Origin: Aurantimonas sp965217685
GTDB lineage: Bacteria; Pseudomonadota; Alphaproteobacteria; Rhizobiales; Rhizobiaceae
Length of the DNA: 64,000 bases
Direction of reading: 5' to 3'
Assembly (NCBI GenBank): GCA_965217685.1
Contig: CBDCIZ010000003.1
Span: 620,001 to 684,000 of the forward strand
Both the position numbers and the translations under genes were made by a program. Below are positions 45,490 through 54,358 of the stretch, in pieces; position 1 is the first letter of the stretch, and the number at the start of each line of letters is the position of its first letter. The notes under the pieces were generated by a model. That model had not been told where the DNA came from. It saw only the letters and a list, made by a program, of their open reading frames with translations, and did not search any database.

Positions 45490-46464
45490 ATGAAAATGAC
45501 CATCGTCGCGGCACTCGCCGTCACAACCGCACTCGCCGGCACGGCATTCGCACAGGACGCCGGCTACAGCCAGAAGGACGTCGACGTGCTGCAAGGCTTC
45601 AAGGCCGGCGGCGGTTCCGACGCCCTGGCACAGCTCGTGCAGCCGTTCCTTGCCAAGCAGCTCGGCGTCAATTTCGTCAACCAGTACATTCCTGGCGCAA
45701 CTGGCGCCATTGCCTGGACACGGCTTGCCAAGCAGGCGCCCAAGGATGGATCGACCATCAGCATCACCAACACGCCGATGGTGACGACCAACTACATCAT
45801 GAACCCGTCGATCACCTACACGATCGACGAGATTACCCCGATCGCCAACATCGTGACCGATCCGGGCATCGCAGTGGTCGCCAAGGACAGCCCTTTCAAG
45901 ACATTCGAGGATTTCGTCGAAGCGGCTAAGAAATTGCCCGGCACGGTGACGGTCGGCAATTCCGGCGTCGGCGGCGACGACTACTTCACGTCACTGCAGT
46001 TTGAAAAAGGTGCCGACGTCCAACTCCAGAAGGTGCCATTCCAAGGCGACGGTCCGTCCTGGACGGCCGCCATGGGCGGTAAGATCGACGCCAGCTTCAC
46101 CAATGTCGGAGTGACCTATCCGCAGATCAAGGAAGGCAACCTTCGAGCACTAGCGGTCTTCTCCGAAGAGCGGTTGCCCGAGCTTCCGGACGTTCCGACC
46201 GCCAGGGAGCTGGGCTACGATCTCGTCGCCGGCTCGTCGCGCGGTTACAGCGGTCCGGGCGGTTTTCCCAATCAGGACCGCGACGCGATGATCGCCGCGC
46301 TGCAGAAGGTGATGGACGATCCGGCCTTCCAGAAGGCGGCCAAGGATCAGGCGCTCAACATAGATTTCGTACCTGGCGATGAATACGCCGCCATGCTGAA
46401 GAAGCAGGAGGCCGAATATCGCGACATCTGGGCCTCCATCAAGGATCAGGTGCAGGCCAAGTAA
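45490..46464 (+). CDS. tctC: Tripartite tricarboxylate transporter binding protein (TctC family)
   Basis: The 324-residue protein has a Sec signal (MKMTIVAALAVTTALAGTAFA) and the TctC fold: GGGSDALAQLVQPFLAK, YIPGATGAIAWTRLA, VAKDSPFKTFEDFV and PDVPTARELGYDL. It captures a carboxylate in the periplasm for TctAB. The start follows GGGAGGTT by about 5 bp. The mature start (FKAGGGSDALAQL) is typical of sugar-acid or dicarboxylate members, but the ligand is not predictable. Confidence 0.92.
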   Translation: MKMTIVAALAVTTALAGTAFAQDAGYSQKDVDVLQGFKAGGGSDALAQLVQPFLAKQLGVNFVNQYIPGATGAIAWTRLAKQAPKDGSTISITNTPMVTTNYIMNPSITYTIDEITPIANIVTDPGIAVVAKDSPFKTFEDFVEAAKKLPGTVTVGNSGVGGDDYFTSLQFEKGADVQLQKVPFQGDGPSWTAAMGGKIDASFTNVGVTYPQIKEGNLRALAVFSEERLPELPDVPTARELGYDLVAGSSRGYSGPGGFPNQDRDAMIAALQKVMDDPAFQKAAKDQALNIDFVPGDEYAAMLKKQEAEYRDIWASIKDQVQAK

Positions 46465-46499
46465 CGCGTTTCAGGGACGGTGAAGGGATGCCGGGAGGT

Positions 46500-46523
46500 G
46501 CCCGGGGGGGCGAAAGCCCGGGC
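46500..46523 (+). other. Stem-loop between tctC and tctB
   Basis: GCCCGGG (46500-46506) and CCCGGGC (46517-46523) form a GC-rich stem 36 bp after the tctC stop. Such hairpins after a binding-protein gene often stabilise that part of the message or partly end transcription, giving more binding protein than permease. No T tract follows. Confidence 0.45.
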
Positions 46524-46593
46524 CTTCCGCTCCGCTCGATATCGCAACATGGCCGGCGCCGAGCTGCCGGTGCAATTTCGCGGAGCTTCCTCG

Positions 46594-47040
46594 ATGGGAC
46601 GCATCTTCGTCTCGCTCGCTATGATCGGCCTCGTAATCCTGTTCTGGAACGAGGCCTCGGCCTATCCGGCGACCGCTGCCCGGTTGCCGGCGCTTATTGG
46701 CTGGGTCGTTCTGGTGCTGGCTGTGATGGCAATCGGCGAAGTGCTGTTTGGCTGGCGCCGGCAAAGCGTTGCGGGACGTCTCGACCTGTTTCCGCAGCAG
46801 AACTGGCGCGGCCTCGCCGTCGGTGCGGGCTTTCTCGGCCTGATCGTTCTTTACGCCTGGAGCATCACCGAGGTCGGCTACCTGATCGCGACGCCGTTGT
46901 TCATGCTGATCCCGTTCGTCGTGCTGCGGCCCATCGGCTGGATCGCATCGATCGTGACGACCGCGGCGGTGACGACATTCATCTGGATCGTCTTCGTCTG
47001 GTTCCTGAACCTGTCCATCCCGCTTTACCCGGCCATTTGA
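46594..47040 (+). CDS. tctB: Tripartite tricarboxylate transporter small subunit (TctB family)
   Basis: The 148-residue membrane protein has four helices (IFVSLAMIGLVILFW; ALIGWVVLVLAVMAIGEVLF; LAVGAGFLGLIVLYAWS; SIVTTAAVTTFIWIVFVWFL), as TctB proteins do. The ATG at 46594 (MGRIFVSLAM) has GGAG about 10 bp upstream and begins just before the first helix; farther in-frame ATGs (46480, 46549) would overlap the hairpin. It is followed 10 bp on by tctA. Confidence 0.88.
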   Translation: MGRIFVSLAMIGLVILFWNEASAYPATAARLPALIGWVVLVLAVMAIGEVLFGWRRQSVAGRLDLFPQQNWRGLAVGAGFLGLIVLYAWSITEVGYLIATPLFMLIPFVVLRPIGWIASIVTTAAVTTFIWIVFVWFLNLSIPLYPAI

Positions 47041-47050
47041 GGAGATTTCG

Positions 47051-48601
47051 ATGACCGAATCCTTCCTCTGGATCGGGCTCGCCAACGTCGTTCAGCCGCA
47101 CAATCTCCTGGCCATTCTGGTTGGAACGATGATCGGCATGTTCATCGGCGCAATGCCGGGTCTGTCGGCGACGATGGCCATCGCACTGCTTTTACCGCTG
47201 ACCTATTCGCTCAGCCCGGAAACCGGGCTTGCGATGCTCGCCTCGCTCTATCTGGCGGCCATGTACGGCGGCTCGATCGCGGCGATCTTGCTGCGCACGC
47301 CGGGAACGCCGGCCGCCGCCGCGACCGTGCTCGATGGTTATCCAATGGCGCAGAAGGGCATGGCCGGCAAGGCGCTCGGCTTGTCGCTCACCGCGTCGTT
47401 GATCGGCGGCGTCATGTCGTCCGTCGCGCTTTTGACGGTCGCGCCGCTGCTCGGCAGGATCGTCCTCAATTTCGGCCCGGTCGAGATCTTCGCCGTCGCC
47501 GTTCTCGGCATCACCATCATCGGCTCGCTGTCGCAGGGCTCGGCGATCCTCGGCCTGATGTCGGGCGCGCTGGGCCTTCTTCTCGCGATGGTCGGAATGG
47601 ATCTCACGACCGGTACGCCGCGCTTTACATTCGGCTATCTCGACCTTTTCGGCGGCATCGATTTCACTGTCGCCTTGATCGGCCTGTTCTCGATTCCACA
47701 GGCGGTGCGCCTGATCGTCCAGGGCGATCAGAACTCAGAGCAAAGCGTCTCTAGCGTTCGCGACCGCATGCTGCCGAATTGGCGCGAGTTCAAGAACATG
47801 GTTCCCAACAGCCTGCGCTCCGGCGTGATCGGAATTTTCGTCGGCCTGATCCCGGGAACGGGCGGCGATACGGCATCGTGGTTCGCCTATAACGAGGCCA
47901 AGCGCTTCTCCAAGCACAAGGCCGAGTTCGGCACGGGCTATCCGGCCGGGATCGTGGCACCGGAGGCGGCCAACAACGCCGTCGTCGGCGGCGCGCTGAT
48001 CCCGACCATCGCGCTTGGCATTCCCGGCTCGTCCTCGACGGCGGTGCTGCTCGGCGGCCTGATGGTTCACGGTATCCTGCCGGGACCGACCCTGATGACC
48101 GATCATGGCGATGTCACCTACACTCTCCTCTGGGCAGTGCTTTTCGCCAATGTCGCACTCTTCCTCGTGGGCGTGCTGTTCACCCGGGCCTGCGTCGTCG
48201 TCACCCGCATTCCCAACCGCGTCGTCGGTCCGGTGATCGTCGTCCTTTCCGTCATCGGTTCCTTCGCCATCAACAATTCGGTTTTCGACATCGGGCTGAT
48301 GATCGCTTTCGGGATGATCGGCCTGGCCTTCGATTCCTTCCGCATTCCGACACCGCCGCTGGTGATCGGACTGATTCTCGGGCCCATCCTCGACACGACG
48401 CTGCAGCAATCGCTGCTGATCGGCGGCGGACGTTATTCGATTTTCATCGACAACCCGATCTCGGCGACCCTTCTGGTTTTCGCGCTGCTCTCGGTGTTGC
48501 AGGCCACGCCGCTTTTCGGATCGCTCGTCAAGCGGTTTCGGAAGAAGGCCGTTCCGGGTGCCGAACCGGCGGGCGGCGACCTGGCCGGCAGCCGCGAGTG
48601 A
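47051..48601 (+). CDS. tctA: Tripartite tricarboxylate transporter large subunit (TctA family)
   Basis: The 516-residue multispanning protein carries the two conserved TctA motifs, GAMPGLSATMAIALLLPLT and GLIPGTGGDTASWFAYNEAKR, plus the GIPGSSSTAVLLGGLMVHG repeat. It forms the cation-driven channel with TctB. A GGAG site precedes the ATG. Its stop overlaps, by 4 bp, the open frame of the GntR gene (48598), so the regulator may be co-transcribed. Confidence 0.95.
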   Translation: MTESFLWIGLANVVQPHNLLAILVGTMIGMFIGAMPGLSATMAIALLLPLTYSLSPETGLAMLASLYLAAMYGGSIAAILLRTPGTPAAAATVLDGYPMAQKGMAGKALGLSLTASLIGGVMSSVALLTVAPLLGRIVLNFGPVEIFAVAVLGITIIGSLSQGSAILGLMSGALGLLLAMVGMDLTTGTPRFTFGYLDLFGGIDFTVALIGLFSIPQAVRLIVQGDQNSEQSVSSVRDRMLPNWREFKNMVPNSLRSGVIGIFVGLIPGTGGDTASWFAYNEAKRFSKHKAEFGTGYPAGIVAPEAANNAVVGGALIPTIALGIPGSSSTAVLLGGLMVHGILPGPTLMTDHGDVTYTLLWAVLFANVALFLVGVLFTRACVVVTRIPNRVVGPVIVVLSVIGSFAINNSVFDIGLMIAFGMIGLAFDSFRIPTPPLVIGLILGPILDTTLQQSLLIGGGRYSIFIDNPISATLLVFALLSVLQATPLFGSLVKRFRKKAVPGAEPAGGDLAGSRE

Positions 48602-48693
48602 CGATGCAAGGATCGCTCGAGGCGCGCCATCCGCCGATTGACAATCCGAAGTCCTCATCGCAAGCGATAGGGCACCGAGGACGAGGAAGCGCG

Positions 48694-49386
48694 ATGGAAG
48701 TGTCGATCGACGGATCGAAAGGGGCCCCCAGTGGCAAGAATGGCGAGGACGCGTCGTCCGCCATCGCCGCGCAACTCGAGGAGGACATCGTCCTTGGCCG
48801 GCTGCAGCCGCGCGAGCGCCTGATCGAGGAAGACCTGTCGGAGCGATTTGCCGTCAAGCGCCACATCGTGCGCCAGGCGATCATCGATCTGGAACGCCTT
48901 GGCCTCGTGGAGCGCGTCCGCAACCGCGGCGCCGTCGTCAGGCTCTACAGCGCCCGCGAGGTCGAGGACATCAACGCCGTACGCGACCTGCTCGAAGGCC
49001 ATGCCGCATCGCTCGTCGCCCTGCCGGTCCCCGATGCGGACCTTGCCGATCTCGACGCGATCCAGGCCCGGCACCTGGCTGCGATCGAAGAAGGGCGCCG
49101 GCGTGACACGTTCAGGGCGAATCTGGAGTTTCACCGCAGGCTCTTCGGTCTGTGCGGCAACCGTGCCCTCGTCTCCGCCATCGAGGCCCATGCCCAGAAA
49201 TCGCACGCCTATCGATCGATCCTGGTTAGCGACCGCACTTATCAGAACTGGGCTTCGAACGCGCATCTGGCGATGATCGACGCCATGCGGCGCGGTGATC
49301 GCGAGACGCTCGTGCGGCTGTGCCGCGAGCATCTGGTTCCCGCCAAGAACCGCTATATCGAGACTTGGAATTCCCGCTTCGGGTAG
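48694..49386 (+). CDS. GntR-family regulator, FCD type
   Basis: The 230-residue protein has the winged helix (LEEDIVLGRLQPRERLIEED, RHIVRQAIIDLERLGLVER) and an FCD sensor with metal-site pattern: Asp in INAVRDLLEGH, His in NLEFHRRLFGLCGN and His in NAHLAMIDAM and CREHLVP. Such sensors bind small carboxylates. The ATG at 48694 has GAGGAAG upstream; the frame is open to 48598. It closes the tctCBA operon and is the prime candidate to bind the ATTGT-N2-ACAAT sites in this part of the window. Confidence 0.9.
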   Translation: MEVSIDGSKGAPSGKNGEDASSAIAAQLEEDIVLGRLQPRERLIEEDLSERFAVKRHIVRQAIIDLERLGLVERVRNRGAVVRLYSAREVEDINAVRDLLEGHAASLVALPVPDADLADLDAIQARHLAAIEEGRRRDTFRANLEFHRRLFGLCGNRALVSAIEAHAQKSHAYRSILVSDRTYQNWASNAHLAMIDAMRRGDRETLVRLCREHLVPAKNRYIETWNSRFG

Positions 49387-49455
49387 CGAGGCGCAGAAAT
49401 GGGCGGCCGCGGTCGGGGCCACACACACCGTTTTAAATCGTCATCACAGGGGCGT

Positions 49456-50239
49456 TCAGTCGACATTCTCAGTGTTTAGTCCCGGCATTTGGTGGATCGA
49501 ACTGACGATGAATCTTTCGGGCTCTTTTGTCCACTGTTTGCAGATGAGTTCGTAGGGCGTTAGCCCTTTCAGAGTTTTGAGACGGCGGCCGAAATTGTAG
49601 GCGGCAACGAAGCTTCGGAGATGGGTCCGGAGCTGATCGTGGTCGTCGTAATGGAAGCGTTTGACTGTCGCGTCTTTGATTGTGCGGTTCATCCGCTCGA
49701 CCTGATTATTGGTCCAGGGATGTTTGGGTTTCGTCAGCCGGTGTTCGATGCCGTTGGTCTGGCAGGCTCGATCGAACGAATGTCCGCGCCACCTTGCTGT
49801 CGGGCCTGAGCGGTTCTTCGGCAGGTCCGCGAATTGAATGCCATTGTCGGTCAGCACGATCTTGATCCGGTAGGGGACGGCCGCCACCAGCGCATCGAGG
49901 AAGGTCCGTGCAGTCACCGGTGTTGGCCTTGTCGACGAGTTGCGTGAAGGCGAACTTCGAGGTGCGGTCGATGCCAACGTACAAATACAGCTTGCCTTCG
50001 GCCGTCTGCACCTCGGCGATATCGATATGGAAGCAGCCGATCGGATAGGCTTTGAATTTCTTCTTTGCAGGCTTGTCGCCCTCGGTTTCTGGCAGTCGCG
50101 AGATGCTGTGGCGCTGGAGGCAGCGGTAAAGGGACGACCGCGTCAGATGCGGGATGGTTGCCTGCAAGCTGTAAAGACAATCCCCCGGGACAAGCCCGGG
50201 GGCAGGCTCCGTGGCGCTTCCATGAAGAACCTGTCCCAT
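49456..50239 (-). pseudogene. IS481-family transposase, copy 2, internally deleted and frameshifted
   Basis: From the ATG at 50239: MGQVLHGSAT, then EPAPGLVPG encoded by a palindromic insert, then DCLYSLQATIPHLTRSSLYR, so the HTH region is gone. The core continues (GCFHIDIAEVQTAEGKLYL, IDRTSKFAFTQLVDKAN) until a one-base lesion near 49920 changes frame; the rest reads VTARTFLDALVAAVPYRIKI to IHQMPGLNTENVD. It cannot be active. Confidence 0.85.
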
Positions 50240-50296
50240 AGCGCTTCCCTTCATTCAATGAAAAAGATTGCACCATCAAAGTCCGAAATCAAACAA
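49472..50296 (-). mobile_element. IS481-family insertion sequence, copy 2 (shortened)
   Basis: The outer ends match copy 1: TTGTTTGATTTCGGACTTTG reading leftward from 50296, and GTGTTTAGTCCCGGCATTTG at 49472. On the right the flank is CTAG (50297-50300); on the left it is CTCA rather than CTAG, so the duplication is not intact. It is about 260 bp shorter than copy 1 because the segment between two palindromic inserts is missing. Confidence 0.75.
50179..50211. repeat. REP-like palindromic insert c (in IS481 copy 2)
   Basis: TCCCCCGGGACAAGCCCGGG with flanks is the same hairpin type as inserts a and b at 27333 and 27578. Here it is a single copy joining the codons that precede insert a to those that follow insert b. 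Confidence 0.7.
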
Positions 50297-50681
50297 CTAG
50301 TACGTTATTAAAATGTGCGACATCGTCGAAAAGGTATCCCGCACTGAACATGTTAAGCGCCGAAACATAGGTCGAGGCGTTGGCTGCGGCGGAGACCGAC
50401 ATATCGATATTGCCGACCTCCAGTCCTTCCAGCATCGCCGTTTCACTGCCAAGCTGCGCACCGGGAAAAATCTTGATCTCGACCTTGTCGTTGGTCTTCC
50501 CGGCAACCTCCCTGGCGAACTCTTCTAGCGCACCCTGGTAGTTGCTGGAAACCGGCTGGTCGTGACCGAGGCGGAGCTCGAATTCGGCCGCGTCGGTGTC
50601 ATGAACGCCGATGAACGAAAATCCCAGCGTAAAGCTACCAAAGACCACGAGCCCGATGCCCGCGCGAATTGTCCGTTTCAT
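50297..50681 (-). pseudogene. dctP: TRAP solute-binding protein DctP, 5' fragment cut by IS481
   Basis: From the ATG at 50681 (MKRTIRAGIGLVVFG) the protein has a signal peptide and the DctP start (ELRLGHDQPVSSNYQGALEE, KVEIKIFPGAQLGSETAML, LFDDVAHFNN), then enters the IS481 end at 50296. About 130 of 330 residues remain. The missing rest is not found beyond the element, so a deletion went with the insertion. Its promoter region and operator (50825) survive. It was probably the first gene of a TRAP operon serving the hydroxy-acid genes next door. Confidence 0.88.
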
Positions 50682-50824
50682 GCCGGATCCTCCCAAATCC
50701 CTTCATGCAGCCAGACTGGCGGCATTCCTTGCTCGCGCCGGTGGCCTAACGCTCACGTCGTTAAAGATGCCGACCTTAGGCCATCGTTTTGATTTGCATT
50801 CTCAGCGAACACCTATACCAGATG

Positions 50825-50836
50825 ATTGTCAACTAT
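50825..50836. promoter_or_regulatory. GntR-type half-palindrome upstream of truncated dctP
   Basis: ATTGTCAACTAT matches 10 of 12 with the inverted repeat at 45396. It lies 144 bp upstream of the dctP ATG and 66 bp after the end of the dehydratase gene. On the minus strand it contains TTGACA, so part of the likeness may reflect a -35 box. Confidence 0.4.
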
Positions 50837-50901
50837 TTTGTTATCAATTTGAGATTGCCTGTGTTGGCGGCTTCTCGGCGTGAAGAACAGGCTGCTTTAG
50901 A

Positions 50902-52032
50902 TCAGCTCCACTCGTCGAGCGCGTAGCGGTCGAGAGCGTCGGCATCGAAGTCAAAGCCCAGGCCAGCGCCCGTCGGCAGCACCAGATGGCCATCCCTCAC
51001 TTCCAGTTGGCGGTCGAGAAGCCGTCGAAAGTTCAGCACCTGATCGTCGGGGAAGTATTCGACGAACTCGCCGTTCGGAGACGAACCCACGAGATGGACG
51101 TGCAGGTCATGGAACCAGTGAGGGCAGACATTCACACCGTAGCTCGCGGCGGTCGCCGATATTCGCCGGTACTCGGAGATTCCGCCGCAAACCGCCGCGT
51201 CGGCCTGCAGGATCTGTGCTGCGCCCCGATCAAGGAGATGCTTGAACCGCCAGCGACCGGCTTCGATCTCGCCGGTCGCCACCGGGATCGTCGTACGCTG
51301 AGCAAGGCGCGCATGGTTTTCGATATCGTCGGGCGAGAAGGGCTCCTCTATCCAGTAAGGGTCGTAGTCCTCGTAGCGCGTCATATAACGAAGGGCGGTC
51401 GGCAGATCGCGCCAGGCATTGTTCGCGTCGAGCATCAACAGGACGTCCGGACCGATCGCCTCGCGAGCGGCCCGGATGCGGTCCTCTTCGGCCGCTGGAT
51501 CGAGCCGGCCGACCTTCATCTTTACCGCCTTGAATCCTCCGCGGACGTAGCCGGCCATCTCCTCGGCGAGACCGTCCGGACCCTTGCCCTCGAGATAATA
51601 GCCGCCCGAAGCATAGGCGGGGACGGTCTCGTCGTGATATCCGCCCAGGAAGCGGTGCAACGGCTGTCCGACGGCGCGCGCATTGCGATCCCACAGCGCG
51701 ATATCGATTATCGAAAGGCCGCGCATCGCCGACCCGGCACGACCATGCAGAAGGCCAGTACCGTACATCTTCTGCCACAGCCCCTCAACGCGTGTCGCGT
51801 CCTCGCCGACGAGCAGGGGCGCAAAGAGCGCGCGGACGCTATGGGCCACCAAAGAGCCCGCGTTGCTGCCGCCGTAACAGAAGCCGATCCCGTACGCGCC
51901 ATCTTCGGTCGTCACTCGCGAAACCACATAGTCGCGGTGGCTTATGACCCGCGTCGAGAGCGACGTCACCGCGTCCAGCGGGACACGAATGGTGCGGGCC
52001 TCAACTGATTTTATCCGTGAGGAAGCGACCAT
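50902..52032 (-). CDS. Enolase-superfamily sugar-acid dehydratase (mandelate racemase/MLE type)
   Basis: The 376-residue protein has an N-terminal capping domain and the barrel with the metal ligands Asp in LMLDANNAW, Glu in WIEEPF and Glu in VATGEIEAG. The second-strand base is KMK in FKAVKMKVG; the His in NVCPHWFHDL is the partner base. The pattern fits acid-sugar dehydratases of the mandelate-racemase subgroup. It lies 67 bp after the DapA-type lyase in one operon, so dehydration to a 2-keto-3-deoxy acid followed by cleavage is likely. Confidence 0.88.
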   Translation of the reverse strand: MVASSRIKSVEARTIRVPLDAVTSLSTRVISHRDYVVSRVTTEDGAYGIGFCYGGSNAGSLVAHSVRALFAPLLVGEDATRVEGLWQKMYGTGLLHGRAGSAMRGLSIIDIALWDRNARAVGQPLHRFLGGYHDETVPAYASGGYYLEGKGPDGLAEEMAGYVRGGFKAVKMKVGRLDPAAEEDRIRAAREAIGPDVLLMLDANNAWRDLPTALRYMTRYEDYDPYWIEEPFSPDDIENHARLAQRTTIPVATGEIEAGRWRFKHLLDRGAAQILQADAAVCGGISEYRRISATAASYGVNVCPHWFHDLHVHLVGSSPNGEFVEYFPDDQVLNFRRLLDRQLEVRDGHLVLPTGAGLGFDFDADALDRYALDEWS

Positions 52033-52099
52033 TGAAATACGTCTCCTGTCGTCACTTGTTCGTCCGGAAGTGAAAAGCCTGGCACAGCGGATCGCCTGG

Positions 52100-53035
52100 T
52101 CACGCCACGCTGCGGATGGCGTCCTGCTCCTGCCGACCAGGCATGGTGAAGGATTGCTCCTTCAAGATCGAACCGAGGCGGTCCAGCGTCGCATCATCGA
52201 GCGGCATCAACGGGGGTCTGACCGTATTCCACGCCGGATCGTCGGTCACGATCGCAACCGTCGACTTGAGCGCCGGGATCATCGCGAACCCTTCGATCGC
52301 CTTGCGGAAACGGGTGACCCTCGCCTGTCGGTCGTCCGCATTGTCCTTTTCCCAATTGTTGAAGAGATCGACGATTGCCGGCGCGTTGATGTTGGCCGTC
52401 GCCGAGATGCAACCGGCACCGCCATTTCGCATGTTGTCGAGGAGAAAGGATTCCGAACCGCAGAAGACGCCGAAGTCGGGGAAGCGATCCAGCATCGCCT
52501 TGGTGTTCGACCAGTCGCCGGACGAATCCTTGATGCCGAGAACCGTACGCGGATAGTCCTTCACGAGCCGTTCGATGAGGCCATGCAGGATCGGCACGCC
52601 GGCAAATTGCGGTATGTGGTAAAGGTAAAGCGCAAGCCGTTCATCGCCGACGCGCTGGATCACTTCCGAATAGAATGCGTAGAGGCCATCCTCCGACAGA
52701 CCCTTGTAGTAAAAGGGTGGCAGCATCAGAACGCCGCTGCAGCCCCTCTTGACGGCAAGCGCGGTCAGTTCGACCGCTTCCGTCAGGGCGCAGGAGCCCG
52801 TTCCCGGCATCATGCGCGTCGGATCAAGGCCGGCCTCCAGCCCACGCTCCAGCAAGCCGATGCGTTCGCGCGCCGAAAGCGAGTTGGCCTCAGAGTTCGT
52901 TCCAAAAACGGCAAGGCCGCAATCCCGCGCCTGCAGCCAGCGGCAATGGGCGATCCATCGATCGAAATCGGGCGCCAGATCATCGTTGAAGGGTGTGACC
53001 ACGGGCGACAACACGCCCTGCATCATCTCGGTCAT
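52100..53035 (-). CDS. DapA/NanA-family 2-keto acid lyase or dehydratase
   Basis: The 311-residue TIM barrel has the Schiff-base lysine in VLGIKDSSGD, the tyrosine strand LYLYHIPQFAGVPI and an unusual GTNSEANSLSARER where DapA has GTTGE. That change argues against lysine synthesis and for an aldolase on 2-keto-3-deoxy sugar acids. It follows the FMN oxidase gene by 41 bp in the same operon and probably splits the product of the adjacent dehydratase to pyruvate and an aldehyde. Confidence 0.87.
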   Translation of the reverse strand: MTEMMQGVLSPVVTPFNDDLAPDFDRWIAHCRWLQARDCGLAVFGTNSEANSLSARERIGLLERGLEAGLDPTRMMPGTGSCALTEAVELTALAVKRGCSGVLMLPPFYYKGLSEDGLYAFYSEVIQRVGDERLALYLYHIPQFAGVPILHGLIERLVKDYPRTVLGIKDSSGDWSNTKAMLDRFPDFGVFCGSESFLLDNMRNGGAGCISATANINAPAIVDLFNNWEKDNADDRQARVTRFRKAIEGFAMIPALKSTVAIVTDDPAWNTVRPPLMPLDDATLDRLGSILKEQSFTMPGRQEQDAIRSVA

Positions 53036-53076
53036 GGATTCATCTCCAGTTTCACGGGTCTAGATTTTTCAAGGGT

Positions 53077-54330
53077 TCAGGTCCGGTATCGCCGCGCATC
53101 GGGCAGCACGAGAAAGTCGCGGGTCATCTCGGACAGATCGCCGATGCCCAGCAGCGCCATGTCACGGTCGATCTCCGACGACAAAATGTCGATCGCGTAG
53201 CGCACGCCGGCCACACCCGCGACAGCCGCACCATAGAGCATGGGGCGCCCGACGAAGACGAATTGCGCGCCCAGTGCCAGCGCCTTCAGGACATCGGTTC
53301 CGCGCCGGATGCCGCTGTCGAGCATCACGGTCATATCGCCAGCCTCCTTCAAAACCTCCGGAAGCGCCGCGATCGAGGAAATCGCTCCGTCGAGCTGGCG
53401 ACCGCCATGATTGGACACGATGATCCCGTCGCATCCCGTGTTTCGAGCCCGCGCGGCATCTTGCGGCGACAGCACGCCCTTGAGGACGAAGTTGCCTTTC
53501 CATCGATCCCGGGCCGCCTGCACATGCTCCCAGCGGAGCTGCTCGCGGCCGGAAAAGGACCGAATGAGATTTCGCGCCAGGATCGGCGGACCGCGATCGA
53601 CGTCGAGATTTTCGAAATGCGGCATGCCGAGAGTCCGCAAGGTCCTGTAGGCCGTATCCCATAGCCACCTCGGACGCGTGATCCCGTGCCAGGCCAGCCT
53701 TGGCGTCGGTTTCAGCGGCGTGGCGAATCCATTGCGGTGGTCGGTTTCGCGGTTGCCGTTGACCGCCACGTCGACGGTGACAACCAGCGTCTCGAAGCCC
53801 GCTCGTGCGATCCTGTCGGTCATGGCCAGCACCCGCGCTTCGTCGCCCGGGAAATAGGCCTGAAACCAGCGGCTCCCGCCCTCGCCTGCCACCCGTTCGA
53901 GTGCCGTCAGCGAGGTGGCGCTCATGACCGCCAGGGTGCCACGATCGCGCGCACCCTGGGCGAGAACCACATCGCCGTCATAAGCGGCGAGCGCACTCAT
54001 GCCCATCGGGGCGATGCCGAAAGGTCTTGCGTATTCCTTGCCGAACAGCACCGTTTTCTGGCTGCGACCAACGTGTCCGCGCAACGAATTGGGAACAAAA
54101 CCGATAGAGCTGAAATCGATCCGATTGTCGGCGAAGCTGCGGCCCGTCTCGGCGGCACCTGCGATGTAGCCAAAGACCGGAATGGGAAGATATCGACGTG
54201 CGGCCGCCTCGAAATCGTCGAGTGCGAACGACCGGCGCAGTCTGTGCGGCGCTTCGCTTTTGCCGCGCTGAGCGACAGCAGGCACGAAACGAGCAGATGG
54301 AACTGCTTTCTCGGCATTCTCGTTCGACAT
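53077..54330 (-). CDS. FMN-dependent alpha-hydroxy-acid dehydrogenase (LldD family)
   Basis: The 417-residue protein keeps the family set: PFGIAPMGMSALA, FQAYFPGDEARV, LVVTVDVAVNGNRE, the catalytic His-Gly-Gly-Arg in IVSNHGGRQLD, and MLDSGIRRGTDVLKALALGA for FMN phosphate. It oxidises an L-2-hydroxy acid to a 2-keto acid, passing electrons to the respiratory chain or oxygen. In the operon it follows the D-2-hydroxyacid dehydrogenase by 28 bp; together they could interconvert or racemise a hydroxy acid through its keto form. Confidence 0.92.
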   Translation of the reverse strand: MSNENAEKAVPSARFVPAVAQRGKSEAPHRLRRSFALDDFEAAARRYLPIPVFGYIAGAAETGRSFADNRIDFSSIGFVPNSLRGHVGRSQKTVLFGKEYARPFGIAPMGMSALAAYDGDVVLAQGARDRGTLAVMSATSLTALERVAGEGGSRWFQAYFPGDEARVLAMTDRIARAGFETLVVTVDVAVNGNRETDHRNGFATPLKPTPRLAWHGITRPRWLWDTAYRTLRTLGMPHFENLDVDRGPPILARNLIRSFSGREQLRWEHVQAARDRWKGNFVLKGVLSPQDAARARNTGCDGIIVSNHGGRQLDGAISSIAALPEVLKEAGDMTVMLDSGIRRGTDVLKALALGAQFVFVGRPMLYGAAVAGVAGVRYAIDILSSEIDRDMALLGIGDLSEMTRDFLVLPDARRYRT

Positions 54331-54358
54331 GAAGCGTCCTTCTATCCCAGATCGATTC

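Noticed and set aside
47735..48658. A 307-codon minus-strand frame
   Set aside because: It is antisense to tctA and has low-complexity charged composition typical of shadow frames.
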